Positions 36,769 to 45,022 of a stretch of DNA of 64,000 nt are shown here, in pieces. Below the pieces are notes generated by a model, which did no database searches, had not been told where the DNA came from, and saw only the letters and a list, made by a program, of their open reading frames with translations. The position numbers were made by a program, and so were the translations under genes. This stretch comes from Chitinophagales bacterium. GTDB taxonomy: Bacteria; Bacteroidota; Bacteroidia; Chitinophagales; JADIYW01. The stretch is taken from contig JAMLHJ010000007.1 of NCBI GenBank assembly GCA_023957245.1, positions 1 through 64,000 on the forward strand, read 5' to 3'. Within the stretch, counting starts at the first letter, position 1. Every line of letters begins with the position of its first letter.

Positions 36769-37917
36769 ATGAGTTTTATCCACGCTTCTATATTTTATAT
36801 TCATATTAAGACATTTGTAAAAATTGTTTATTTACAATGTGTCAAGCATTTTAGTATAAGAAGATTTTTATTTACAGTACTATTTGTATTGTTGTTTTCA
36901 TTGGTTTCTCTAATCGTGTTGATAACAAGAATTTTAGATGAAATCTTATTTCCAAATTATAGAAAACTGAAGATAAAAGAACCTGTTTTTATCATTGCTA
37001 ATCCTAGAAGTGGGACTACTTTCCTTCATCGATTATTTTGTTTGGATGAGGAAAGATATGGATACACCTTACTTTATCATACAATATTGCCTTCAATTAC
37101 CATTTTTAAGGTGATAGATTTTTTTGGTTACATCGATGGGAAAATCGGTCATCCATTGCGTAAAACCTTTGATTATTTAGATGGAATATTTTTTAAAGGA
37201 TGGGAAGATATCCATCCGATGGGTTTTAATCAGTCAGAGGAAGATGAAGGTACTTTTATTTTTACATTGATTACAAGTGGTATCTTTTTGCTTTGTCCTT
37301 ATATGGATGAGATTGACTATGTTCGTTTCCCTGATTTAATGTCTGAAAAAGAAAGAAAATGTCTTTCTGAGTATTACAAGTCATCAATCCAACGATTTAT
37401 GTATGCATTGGGTTCGGAGAAAGTTTTTCTTTCCAAGAATGTTATGTCCACTGGACGATTGAATACAATTATTGAATTGTTTCCAGATGCGAAGATAGTA
37501 TATATTGTAAGAAGCCCTTATGAGGCTGTTCCTTCTTTTATAAGCATGTTTTCTGCTGCTTGGAAAGCGCATAGCCCAGAGATTCCTGAAAATTCACCTT
37601 ATCATAGAGCATGGGGCGAATTGGCGATGGAATACTATATTTATTTTCATGAGAATATTAAAAAATTACCAACTCAACAATGGTGTACATTAAAGTATGA
37701 AGATTTAGTGGCTAATCCTCATCAAGAAATGCTAAAGATTTATAAGCACTTTAATATTGAAGTTAGCAGTGTATTTGATGAAAGATTAAATAATGCATCA
37801 GGAAGAGCTAAGAAATATAAAAGTGGTCATACTTATTCACTAGAACAATACGGTATGGGTAGGGAAGAAGTGAGGAATAGGTTGAATGATGTTTTTGAGA
37901 AATATCACTTTGAATAA
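36769..37917 (+). CDS. Membrane-anchored sulfotransferase family protein
   Basis: The 382-residue protein has an N-terminal hydrophobic region (about residues 33-55). A PAPS-binding domain follows: the 5'-phosphosulfate loop FIIANPRSGTTFLHRLF near 74-90, the 3'-phosphate motif IVYIVRSPYEAVPSF near 245-260, and the C-terminal KYEDLVANPHQEMLKIYKHF. This is the Sulfotransfer_3-like pattern. It would transfer sulfate from PAPS to a hydroxyl group on a lipid or glycan near the cytoplasmic membrane (inference). It sits 21 bp after the DUF2520 gene and could be the last gene of that unit. The substrate is unknown. Confidence 0.82.
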   Translation: MSFIHASIFYIHIKTFVKIVYLQCVKHFSIRRFLFTVLFVLLFSLVSLIVLITRILDEILFPNYRKLKIKEPVFIIANPRSGTTFLHRLFCLDEERYGYTLLYHTILPSITIFKVIDFFGYIDGKIGHPLRKTFDYLDGIFFKGWEDIHPMGFNQSEEDEGTFIFTLITSGIFLLCPYMDEIDYVRFPDLMSEKERKCLSEYYKSSIQRFMYALGSEKVFLSKNVMSTGRLNTIIELFPDAKIVYIVRSPYEAVPSFISMFSAAWKAHSPEIPENSPYHRAWGELAMEYYIYFHENIKKLPTQQWCTLKYEDLVANPHQEMLKIYKHFNIEVSSVFDERLNNASGRAKKYKSGHTYSLEQYGMGREEVRNRLNDVFEKYHFE

Positions 37918-37963
37918 TCATTACTTTATGTAGAATACTTTATTTCGGTATTCTTTTTGTTGT

Positions 37964-37971
37964 ATCTTTGA
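37964..37971 (+). promoter_or_regulatory. Bacteroidota -7 element for the OmpA-like lipoprotein
   Basis: TATCTTTG is a perfect TAnnTTTG match, 23 bp before the ATG. Confidence 0.5.
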
Positions 37972-37994
37972 CTAGATATTTTTAACATAAATTT

Positions 37995-38882
37995 ATGAAA
38001 TTAAAACATTTAACTTTTTTAGCAGTAGTACCGCTATTGGTGGGTACTTCATGTGTTAGTAAAAAAGCTTTTAGAGCGGAAGCAGCTAAATTGGAAAATT
38101 TGCAAAACACATATACTGCATTACAAACAGATTTAAGGAACTGTGAGACTAATAAGAATGCAGCCAATCAAAAGATATCTAGTTTAGAGTCAGAGAAGTC
38201 TTCTTTGGAAGCTAGAATTAAAGATTTATTGAATCAAATTGACTTCTTAAAAGATAATAATAATGTTGTCATCAAGCAGTTAAGCGATTTGTCTGTTATT
38301 TCTTCATCTCAAGCAGAAAGTATTAAAAAATCTTTGGATAATATCGGTGCTAAAGATATGTATATCCAAGATTTACAATCTGCAATTGCGAGAAAAGATT
38401 CATTGAATATGGCGTTAGTGATGAATTTGAAAGGAGCTATTGGCGATTTGAATGATTCAGATATAGAAATTAAGGTAGATAAGAGTGCTGTATATGTTTC
38501 TATTTCAGACAAATTATTATTCAAAACAGGAAGTTATGAAGTGACAGATAAAGCAATGGGTGTATTGGCTAAAGTAGCTAAAGTATTGCAAAACCAACCA
38601 GATATTGAATTTATTGTAGAAGGTCATACAGATAATGTTCCTATTAAAGGTGGTCCAGTAAAAGACAATTGGGATCTATCTGTTTTACGGGCTACTTCTG
38701 TTGTGAGAATATTGCAAAATAACTTTGGTTTGCAACCTAAGCGTATGACAGCTGGTGGTAGAAGTGAGTATTTGCCAGTAGCTGATAATACAACTGCCGA
38801 AGGAAGAGCTAAAAATAGAAGAACGAGAATAGTTATTCTTCCTCAGCTCGATCAATTTTTTAAATTATTGGAAACAAAATAA
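37995..38882 (+). CDS. OmpA family lipoprotein
   Basis: This 295-residue envelope protein has a lipoprotein signal peptide ending in LLVGTSC with the lipidated Cys20. A coiled coil follows from about 30 to 110 (ENLQNTYTALQTDLRNCE..., SSLEARIKDLLNQIDFL). The C-terminal OmpA-like peptidoglycan-binding domain (about 165-285) has EGHTDNVPIKGG, NWDLSVLRATSVV, AGGRSEY and NRRTRIVILP. It probably tethers the outer membrane to peptidoglycan, like Pal. It is monocistronic, with its own promoter element and terminator. Confidence 0.92.
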   Translation: MKLKHLTFLAVVPLLVGTSCVSKKAFRAEAAKLENLQNTYTALQTDLRNCETNKNAANQKISSLESEKSSLEARIKDLLNQIDFLKDNNNVVIKQLSDLSVISSSQAESIKKSLDNIGAKDMYIQDLQSAIARKDSLNMALVMNLKGAIGDLNDSDIEIKVDKSAVYVSISDKLLFKTGSYEVTDKAMGVLAKVAKVLQNQPDIEFIVEGHTDNVPIKGGPVKDNWDLSVLRATSVVRILQNNFGLQPKRMTAGGRSEYLPVADNTTAEGRAKNRRTRIVILPQLDQFFKLLETK

Positions 38883-38903
38883 GTTTTCATTCAGTATTTT
38901 ATC

Positions 38904-38934
38904 AAGCCCTTATTGCAAAATAGGGGCTTTTTTA
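38904..38934 (+). terminator. Intrinsic terminator of the OmpA-like lipoprotein gene
   Basis: The stem AAGCCCTTATT (38904-38914) pairs with AATAGGGGCTT (one wobble) across a 4-nt to 5-nt loop, followed by a T run. It starts 21 bp after the stop codon. Confidence 0.85.
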
Positions 38935-39037
38935 GTGCTAAAAAGTCACAAATTTTAATTCGAATAATATCTAAGTGACTGTGTATAATATGCTATTTGG
39001 CAATGGATTTTTTTTAGTAAAATAATTTGTGTAGATG

Positions 39038-39069
39038 TTGTTTTTAAGAAATTTATTTTGCTACCTTTG
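39038..39069 (+). promoter_or_regulatory. Promoter of tRNA-Ser
   Basis: TTG (39038-39040), a 21-bp spacer and a perfect -7 element TACCTTTG (39062-39069) precede the tRNA 5' end by only 5 bp. The primary transcript therefore starts at or within a few bases of the mature tRNA. Confidence 0.6.
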
Positions 39070-39074
39070 CCCTC

Positions 39075-39159
39075 GGAGAAATGGCAGAGCGGTTTAATGC
39101 GGCGGTCTTGAAAACCGTTGACTGTAATAGGTCCGGGGGTTCGAATCCCTCTTTCTCCG
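39075..39159 (+). tRNA. tRNA-Ser (anticodon UGA)
   Basis: This is an 85-nt class II tRNA. The acceptor stem GGAGAAA pairs perfectly with TTTCTCC and carries discriminator G. The D-arm contains GCAGAGCGGTTTAATGC, and the anticodon stem-loop GCGGT-CTTGAAA-ACCGT has anticodon TGA. A long variable arm follows, and the T-arm is GGGGGTTCGAATCCCTC. The features (long variable arm, G73) are those of tRNA-Ser reading UCA/UCN. CCA is not encoded. Confidence 0.95.
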
Positions 39160-39162
39160 CTT

Positions 39163-39205
39163 AAAAAATCGCAATTAGCTTGTTTGAAGTTGGTTGCGAT
39201 TTTTT
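39163..39205 (+). terminator. Terminator downstream of tRNA-Ser
   Basis: AAAAAATCGCAA (39163-39174) and TTGCGATTTTTT (39194-39205) form a 12-bp inverted repeat around a 19-nt loop, ending in a T run just after the tRNA. Confidence 0.75.
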
Positions 39206-39424
39206 CTTTTGTGGATGATTATGATCAGTTTCACTTGAGCTCAGAAAATAGTTTATTTAGGAATCTTATTTGTTTTTGATAGATTAGTTCCCAAAACTAA
39301 TCTATCTGACTAAATTGAAATCTTTTTACTTATTGATGCCCTTTAATAAAAAATAGTGCCATCCACCTTAAAATGAAGTGAAATGACACTATATCGTTTG
39401 TGCTAAGACTTGTACTAATTTATC

Positions 39425-39589
39425 TTATCGCATTAAAAAATAGTAAATTACTATCCATATTGCTACAAAAATAGAACCAATAGGGGTTATTAGTTTGAGC
39501 TGTTTAATATCTTTCTTAATTAATAAAAGGTATAAAATGTAAACAATGAATACAGCGATTAATCCGATAGGAATAAATGGATAAGTCAT
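39425..39589 (-). CDS. Small two-helix membrane protein (54 aa), unknown function
   Basis: This short frame begins with ATG two bases after the nuclease stop codon on the same strand, so it is probably translated from the same transcript. The protein has a hydrophobic helix at about 5-24 (FIPIGLIAVFIVYILYLLLI), a basic loop KKDIKQLK, and a second helix at about 35-52 (PIGSIFVAIWIVIYYFLM) ending in R. The hairpin with a positive cytoplasmic loop and the tight junction argue for a real gene. I know no family for it. The rest of 39206-39424 shows nothing. Confidence 0.5.
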   Translation of the reverse strand: MTYPFIPIGLIAVFIVYILYLLLIKKDIKQLKLITPIGSIFVAIWIVIYYFLMR

Positions 39590-39591
39590 AA

Positions 39592-40626
39592 TTAATTAAC
39601 TGGTTTAATAAAAATTAAGAAAGTTGGTAAGTGGTCACTATAACCACCGATATATTTATTACCATCAAAAGTACGCATAGGATAACCTTTGTATTTTCCG
39701 ATTTTTTGCAACATAAAATCTCTTCTGAAAATTTCTGCTTTATAGAAATAATAGGATTGAGAATAATCTTTCATAAATCCAGTTGAAAGCATTACTTGGT
39801 CAAATAATCCCCATGAATCTTGGTAGGCACTTGAACCAATTCCTTTTTTGTAAAAAGCTACCCAAGGATTGAAAATGTCTCCTCTTCCCAAATCTTTTAC
39901 ATTGCCTTTGGCACCTATTACTTTTGAGACGCTAGGACTTACTGGCTCATCATTCAAGTCGCCCATAATGATGATTTTGTAGTCAGGATTAATGCTTTTT
40001 AAAGAGTCAACTTTGTGTTTGACTACACTTGCAGCCACAGCTCTATTAGGAGCAGAAGCTTCTTCGCCTCCTCTTCTTGATGGCCAGTGATTAACGAAAA
40101 CAAATAATGGATCGCCTAAAAAGTTGCCTTCTACATACAATATATCTCTAGTAAAATAATCTTTCCCGTTTTCTTTTAAAGGAACTCTTAATGACTCACT
40201 ATTTAATACTTTGAAATATTTTGGATTGTATAAAAGTCCAACATCTACACCTCTTAAATCAGGTGAATTATAATGAACAATTTGATAGTTTCTACTTTTG
40301 AGTTTTGGACTATTTACAAGTGTTTCTAGTACACTCTTATTCTCAATTTCTGCAACTCCTAATATTGCTAAACCATCTGGTGTATGATTGCTTCCTATCT
40401 GAGAAATAACATCGGACAGTTTTTCGATTTTGTCTAAAAACACCTCGCTAGTATATCCTTTTGAACCTTCAGGAGTGAATTCATCGTCTAAAGTAATAGG
40501 GTCATTAATGGTGTCAAACAAGTTTTCTAAGTTGTAAAAGCCAATAGTAGCCATTCTTACTTGTTGCTGTGCAAAGGCTTGAGTCGAAAAGAGGAATAAT
40601 GAAAAGTACAGAAAAAGATTCTTCAT
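39592..40626 (-). CDS. Secreted endonuclease/exonuclease/phosphatase family protein
   Basis: This 344-residue protein has a Sec signal peptide (cleavage after AFA, residue 19) and an EEP-fold catalytic domain. Visible motifs are IGFYNLENLFDT (metal-binding Asn/Glu) at 28-39, AILGVAEIENKSVLE near 88-102, FVNHWPSRRGG near 178-188, IIMGDLNDEP near 218-227, and a final GGYSDHLPTF with the catalytic Asp-His pair. It is likely periplasmic or extracellular and cleaves nucleic acids or phosphodiesters. It is divergent from a TonB receptor and DUF5689 lipoprotein, a neighbourhood that suggests nutrient (DNA or phosphate) acquisition. Confidence 0.88.
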   Translation of the reverse strand: MKNLFLYFSLFLFSTQAFAQQQVRMATIGFYNLENLFDTINDPITLDDEFTPEGSKGYTSEVFLDKIEKLSDVISQIGSNHTPDGLAILGVAEIENKSVLETLVNSPKLKSRNYQIVHYNSPDLRGVDVGLLYNPKYFKVLNSESLRVPLKENGKDYFTRDILYVEGNFLGDPLFVFVNHWPSRRGGEEASAPNRAVAASVVKHKVDSLKSINPDYKIIIMGDLNDEPVSPSVSKVIGAKGNVKDLGRGDIFNPWVAFYKKGIGSSAYQDSWGLFDQVMLSTGFMKDYSQSYYFYKAEIFRRDFMLQKIGKYKGYPMRTFDGNKYIGGYSDHLPTFLIFIKPVN

Positions 40627-40719
40627 AATTTTTTAAATATTGATGTAAAATTAGCAATAAACATGCTATAAATTTTCATAAATAAAAAAAGTGTATAGAA
40701 ACGGGTTGATTTTCTGGAC

Positions 40720-40754
40720 TTTTTGCAAACTAGTACAAATATTATTTAATTTTG
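40720..40754 (+). promoter_or_regulatory. Promoter of the TonB receptor operon
   Basis: TTTTTG (40720-40725), a 21-bp spacer and a perfect -7 element TAATTTTG (40747-40754) lie 22 bp before the receptor ATG. Confidence 0.6.
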
Positions 40755-40776
40755 TCTCCTAAATTTATTTTTATAC

Positions 40777-43320
40777 ATGGTAAAACAATTGTTCTTTGTT
40801 ATGTCTTTCTCAATGAGTATAGCTTATGCTCAAACAGAAACAGACACCATCAAAGTAGCTTCTTCTGATGAGCTACAAGAAAATCAATTGATTTTTGATG
40901 AAGCACCAGTTGTCTCTTTAGATGACAATGATGTGGCACAAGGTATTTCTTCTCAGTTGACAGCTGGTAGAGATCCATTTTTCTCTTCTGCAACTTTCAA
41001 TTGGGGTGCTGCAAGATTTAGAATCAGAGGATATGACAATAATAACTTCATTACTTATATGAATGGCGTACCTATGGATGCTCTTGATAATGGAACATCT
41101 TCGTTTTTCTTATGGAGTGGATTGAATGATGTATTGAGAAGCCGTGAGAGTAGTTTAGGACTTAGACCTACGACTTACTCATTTGGTGAAGTAGGGGGAC
41201 AATTTAATATTGACACTAGAGCTTCTAAGCAATGGAAACAATTTAGAGTGGGCTATGCTTCAACTAATAGAAATTATCGCAATAGATTGATGGCAACATA
41301 TAATACCGGCTTGACTAAATCTGGATGGGCTTTTTCATTATCTGCTTCACGTAGATGGGCTCAAGAAGGGTATGTGCCTGGAACTTTTTATGATGGATGG
41401 TCATATTTCGCATCTGCTGAAAAAATCTTCAACAAAAAACACTCTTTGGCATTGACTACTTTTGGAGCACCGACAAAATCTGGTGGTTCAGGTGGAGTTG
41501 TACAAGAATTGTATGATTTGGCAGGAACTCATTACTATAATCCATATTGGGGTTATCAAGAAGGTAAAAAGAGAAATTCAAGAGTCAATCAAAGCCATCA
41601 GCCTACATTTATTTTGACACATGAGTATAGTCCAAGCAATAAGTTGAATATCTTATCTGCTGCTTCTTATACATTCGGTATCAGAAAGCAATCAGGTTTG
41701 GATTGGTACAATGTAAGCGATCCAAGACCTGAGTATTATAGAAATCTTCCTAGCTATTTATTGAATGAAGAGTATAAAAATATCTGGATAGATAGGATAA
41801 AAGAAAATCCAGAAATGATTCAAGTGGACTGGGCTAGAATGTATGATGTCAATCAGCATAATGTTGAAACAGTTAAAAATGTTGATGGTGTAGCTGGTAA
41901 TGATGTTACAGGTCTTCGTTCAAGATATATAGTTGAACAAAGAATTACGAAAGTTCAAAGAGCTAATCTCAATACAATCATCAATGCTACAATAAATGAA
42001 AATTTGAGCTTTAACGGTGGTGCTTTGTATCAATTTCACAAAAACCGATTGTATAAAGAAATTGGAGATTTATTGGGAGGAGAGTTTTATGTCAATTTGA
42101 ATCAATTTGCTGAAAGAGATTTTCCTGGTTCAAATGCTAATCAAAACGACCTCAATCGTCCTAATCAAATTTTGAAAGAAGGTGATAAATATGGTTATGA
42201 TTATGAAATGATTTTTAATCAAGCTTCTGCTTGGGGACAAGTTCAAGGTACTTGGAGCCATATAGATGCATTTTTAAGCACAGAAGTTTCTTATACTTCT
42301 TATTTCAGAAATGGTATCAATAAGAATGGACTTTTCCAAGATGCATCTTTCGGAAAGTCTAAGAAACAAAATTTCGTAAACTTTGGTGTTAAAGGTGGAG
42401 CAACATATAAAATCAACGGAAGAAACTACATTTATGCTAATGGAAATTATTCAACAAAAGCTCCTTATTTCAATGATGTTTTTGTTTCTCCAAGAACTAG
42501 AAATAGCACAGTTTCCAATCCTACTAGTGAGAAGATAGCATCAGTAGAATCTGGATATGTATTGAATACTCCTAGAGTAAAAGCTAGATTTTCTGGATAT
42601 TTTACCAAATTCTTTGACCAGACTAAGACAATGACTTTCTATCATGATGATTATCGCAACTTTGTTAACTATTCTTTGACCAATATTGATAAGATTCATT
42701 TTGGTGGAGAATTGGGAGTTGAGGCTAAGATTTATAAGGGCTTCAGCATGACTTTAGCAGCCGCAATGGGTCGTTATTTCAACACTTCTAGACAAAATGC
42801 GGAAGTTACTTTAGATAATAGTTCAGAAGTTTTACAAAATGAATTAATCTATTCTAAGTATTTCAAAGAAGGGGGGACGCCTCAGACAGCAGCGACTTTA
42901 GGCTTTAATTATCGCTCTCCAAAATATTGGTTTGCTAGTGTCAATTTGAACTATTTCGGTGATATGTGGTTGGATTACAATCCATTGAGAAGAACATGGG
43001 CTGCTGTAGAAGAAGTGCCTAATCCTTCTGACACTTATGATCAAGTTGTACAACAAGAAAGATTGAAATCTCAATTTACTTTAGATTTATTTGGTGGCTA
43101 TTCATGGAAATTGAATAAAACATTCAAGAATATGAAAAAAGCGCATTATATCTATTTGAATGTTGGCGTTAATAATATTACCAATAATAAAAATCTTATT
43201 ACTGGTGGCTATGAGCAATTGAGATACGATTTTGAAACAGCAAATGTCAATAAATTCCCTTCAAGATATTTCTATGCTTATGGAACCAACTATTTCATAA
43301 ACATTACTTATAAACTCTAA
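40777..43320 (+). CDS. TonB-dependent outer-membrane receptor
   Basis: This 847-residue protein has a signal peptide (cleavage near AYA, residue 18) and a plug domain. The plug contains DPFFSSATFNWGAARFRIRGYDNNNFITYMNGVPMD and a GEVGGQFNIDTRAS segment. A long 22-strand-type barrel rich in aromatic and Asn residues ends in FYAYGTNYFINITYKL, with a C-terminal aromatic-Lys-Leu typical of barrels. It lacks the carboxypeptidase-like N-terminal extension of SusC proteins. It imports a large or scarce substrate using the TonB-ExbBD system (one set lies at 61.9-64 kb). It is followed 24 bp later by a DUF5689 lipoprotein, with which it surely functions. Confidence 0.92.
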   Translation: MVKQLFFVMSFSMSIAYAQTETDTIKVASSDELQENQLIFDEAPVVSLDDNDVAQGISSQLTAGRDPFFSSATFNWGAARFRIRGYDNNNFITYMNGVPMDALDNGTSSFFLWSGLNDVLRSRESSLGLRPTTYSFGEVGGQFNIDTRASKQWKQFRVGYASTNRNYRNRLMATYNTGLTKSGWAFSLSASRRWAQEGYVPGTFYDGWSYFASAEKIFNKKHSLALTTFGAPTKSGGSGGVVQELYDLAGTHYYNPYWGYQEGKKRNSRVNQSHQPTFILTHEYSPSNKLNILSAASYTFGIRKQSGLDWYNVSDPRPEYYRNLPSYLLNEEYKNIWIDRIKENPEMIQVDWARMYDVNQHNVETVKNVDGVAGNDVTGLRSRYIVEQRITKVQRANLNTIINATINENLSFNGGALYQFHKNRLYKEIGDLLGGEFYVNLNQFAERDFPGSNANQNDLNRPNQILKEGDKYGYDYEMIFNQASAWGQVQGTWSHIDAFLSTEVSYTSYFRNGINKNGLFQDASFGKSKKQNFVNFGVKGGATYKINGRNYIYANGNYSTKAPYFNDVFVSPRTRNSTVSNPTSEKIASVESGYVLNTPRVKARFSGYFTKFFDQTKTMTFYHDDYRNFVNYSLTNIDKIHFGGELGVEAKIYKGFSMTLAAAMGRYFNTSRQNAEVTLDNSSEVLQNELIYSKYFKEGGTPQTAATLGFNYRSPKYWFASVNLNYFGDMWLDYNPLRRTWAAVEEVPNPSDTYDQVVQQERLKSQFTLDLFGGYSWKLNKTFKNMKKAHYIYLNVGVNNITNNKNLITGGYEQLRYDFETANVNKFPSRYFYAYGTNYFINITYKL

Positions 43321-43344
43321 TCCAAATATTTTAAAATTATTCAG

Positions 43345-44712
43345 ATGAAAAATATAAATTCATTATTCAAAACACTTTTCGTTGCTTTAGTAGCGACAAC
43401 ATTGTTCTCAAGTTGTATTAAAGACAAATTTGATACTCCTCAACCATTGCCAGATACAGATCCTAATCTTGCTGTAAATATGACGATAGAGGAGTTGAAA
43501 AATCTTTATAAAGGCAAAACAGATACAATTAAAGAAGATTACATCATAACAGGAACCGTAATCAGCGATGACCAACAAGGTAATGTTTATCAGACTTTAA
43601 TTATTCAAGATGCGACAGGTGGTGTTGGATTCAGAATTCAACGTTCAGACTTATTCACTGACTATCCTTTCGGTCGTAAAGTTTATGTCAAATTGAAAGG
43701 ACTTTCTATTGGTGCTTATAATAATCTTATCCAATTGGGTATAGGTGATGATGGCAATGGAAGTGTCAATGTTATCGGTGCAGAATTTGTTGAAGATTTT
43801 ATAGTAAAAGGTCCTAGAAATCAAACTGTTACTCCTAGAGAAATTACTATTGCTGAATTGAGTGAAAAATATCAAAATACACTTATCAAATTGAAAGATG
43901 TACAATTTATTCAATCTGAAGCTGGTGTTGCTACTTATGCTGATGCAGAGAAAAAACTCTCTAAAAGTACTAAATTGGAAGATTGTTCTGGTAAGACTAT
44001 TGAGTTAAGAACTAGTGGATATGCAAAATTTGCTGGTACTGTTGTTCCTCAAGGGAAAGGTGATGTTGTATGTATTTATCAGATTTTCAAAACAAGCAAT
44101 CAGTTACTTTTGAACAAAGTGGAAGATGTTAAATTGGACAATCCTGAAAGATGTGACGGTGGTCCAATCGAGCCAGGGGATACGACTGCACCTTCTCAAC
44201 CAGGTGCTGGTGCTGTATTATTGTTCCCAGGTGCTGACTTTGAAGATTTTGATTTATTTAAAGCTCAATTAAATAGCTTTGGATTACAATCTTATGCTAC
44301 TCTAGCTGGTGGACTTGGCAAAACGGGTAATGCTATTGCAATAAAAGGAACACCTGCAGGTAATGATTATGTGTTTACTGTATTAGCTTCTGCTTCTGTT
44401 AAGATTCCTGCTGGAGCTACAAAACTTTCTTTTTATGTAAAAGGTACTTCAGCTAAATCATTATCTTTAAACGTTTATGGAGGTAGTGGATTTACAGCAT
44501 TTAATGTGAAAGATTTAGGAAAAAATTCTTTGATAAAATCTTCTGCAGCAAATGATTATATTGGTGCAATCGATACTAAAGGTCAATGGGTATTAGTAAC
44601 TCTTGATTTAACAGGTGTGAATGTAGCTGATCCTATTAATCAATTATTTGCTTTGAAAGTTGGAAAAGAAGCTGCTTATGATTTATTAATAGATGATATC
44701 AAAGTTTGGTAA
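43345..44712 (+). CDS. DUF5689 domain-containing lipoprotein
   Basis: This 455-residue surface lipoprotein has lipobox SSC with Cys24. The DUF5689 part follows (about 45-265), containing MTIEELKNLYKG, DYIITGTVISDDQQGNVYQTLIIQDATGGVGFRIQ, and a second half with TPREITIAELSEKYQNTLIKLKDVQF. This is an OB-fold-like arrangement seen beside secreted nucleases. The C-terminal 165 residues form a beta-sandwich (ADFEDFDLFKAQLNSFG... LLIDDIKVW) resembling a choice-of-anchor or carbohydrate-binding module. It is encoded directly after the TonB receptor and probably captures its ligand. Confidence 0.85.
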   Translation: MKNINSLFKTLFVALVATTLFSSCIKDKFDTPQPLPDTDPNLAVNMTIEELKNLYKGKTDTIKEDYIITGTVISDDQQGNVYQTLIIQDATGGVGFRIQRSDLFTDYPFGRKVYVKLKGLSIGAYNNLIQLGIGDDGNGSVNVIGAEFVEDFIVKGPRNQTVTPREITIAELSEKYQNTLIKLKDVQFIQSEAGVATYADAEKKLSKSTKLEDCSGKTIELRTSGYAKFAGTVVPQGKGDVVCIYQIFKTSNQLLLNKVEDVKLDNPERCDGGPIEPGDTTAPSQPGAGAVLLFPGADFEDFDLFKAQLNSFGLQSYATLAGGLGKTGNAIAIKGTPAGNDYVFTVLASASVKIPAGATKLSFYVKGTSAKSLSLNVYGGSGFTAFNVKDLGKNSLIKSSAANDYIGAIDTKGQWVLVTLDLTGVNVADPINQLFALKVGKEAAYDLLIDDIKVW

Positions 44713-44737
44713 TCATCTTTTTTGATACAATTTATTT

Positions 44738-44765
44738 AGGGTTGCTTTATGCAGCCCTTTTTTTT
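44738..44765 (+). terminator. Intrinsic terminator after the DUF5689 gene
   Basis: The stem AGGGTTGC (44738-44745), loop TTTAT and GCAGCCCT (44751-44758, one wobble) are followed by eight T. The remaining 250 bp before rnr show nothing I can identify. Confidence 0.85.
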
Positions 44766-45022
44766 AGTTATATTGTTTTTTTATTTTCTTAACTTGATGA
44801 TTTTTGGTGAGTCAAAATCAAGAAATTTTGATAGCAGATTCTTTTAGTATCTTTATGCAATGAAATACTGATATTGATTTTGTTTACGATTTATTTTTCA
44901 GTTTTGATGCTAATAGATGAAAGATAATGATTGAAATAGAATGTATTTTCGGTGTTTTGAAATCTAAAAATTAGACACCATATAATATTGAGGCATTGGT
45001 GTTGAATAGCAAAAATAAAATA

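Noticed and set aside
40777..44712. SusC/SusD polysaccharide utilisation locus
   Set aside because: The receptor lacks the N-terminal extension of SusC, the lipoprotein is DUF5689 and not a TPR-type SusD, and no glycoside hydrolase is linked.
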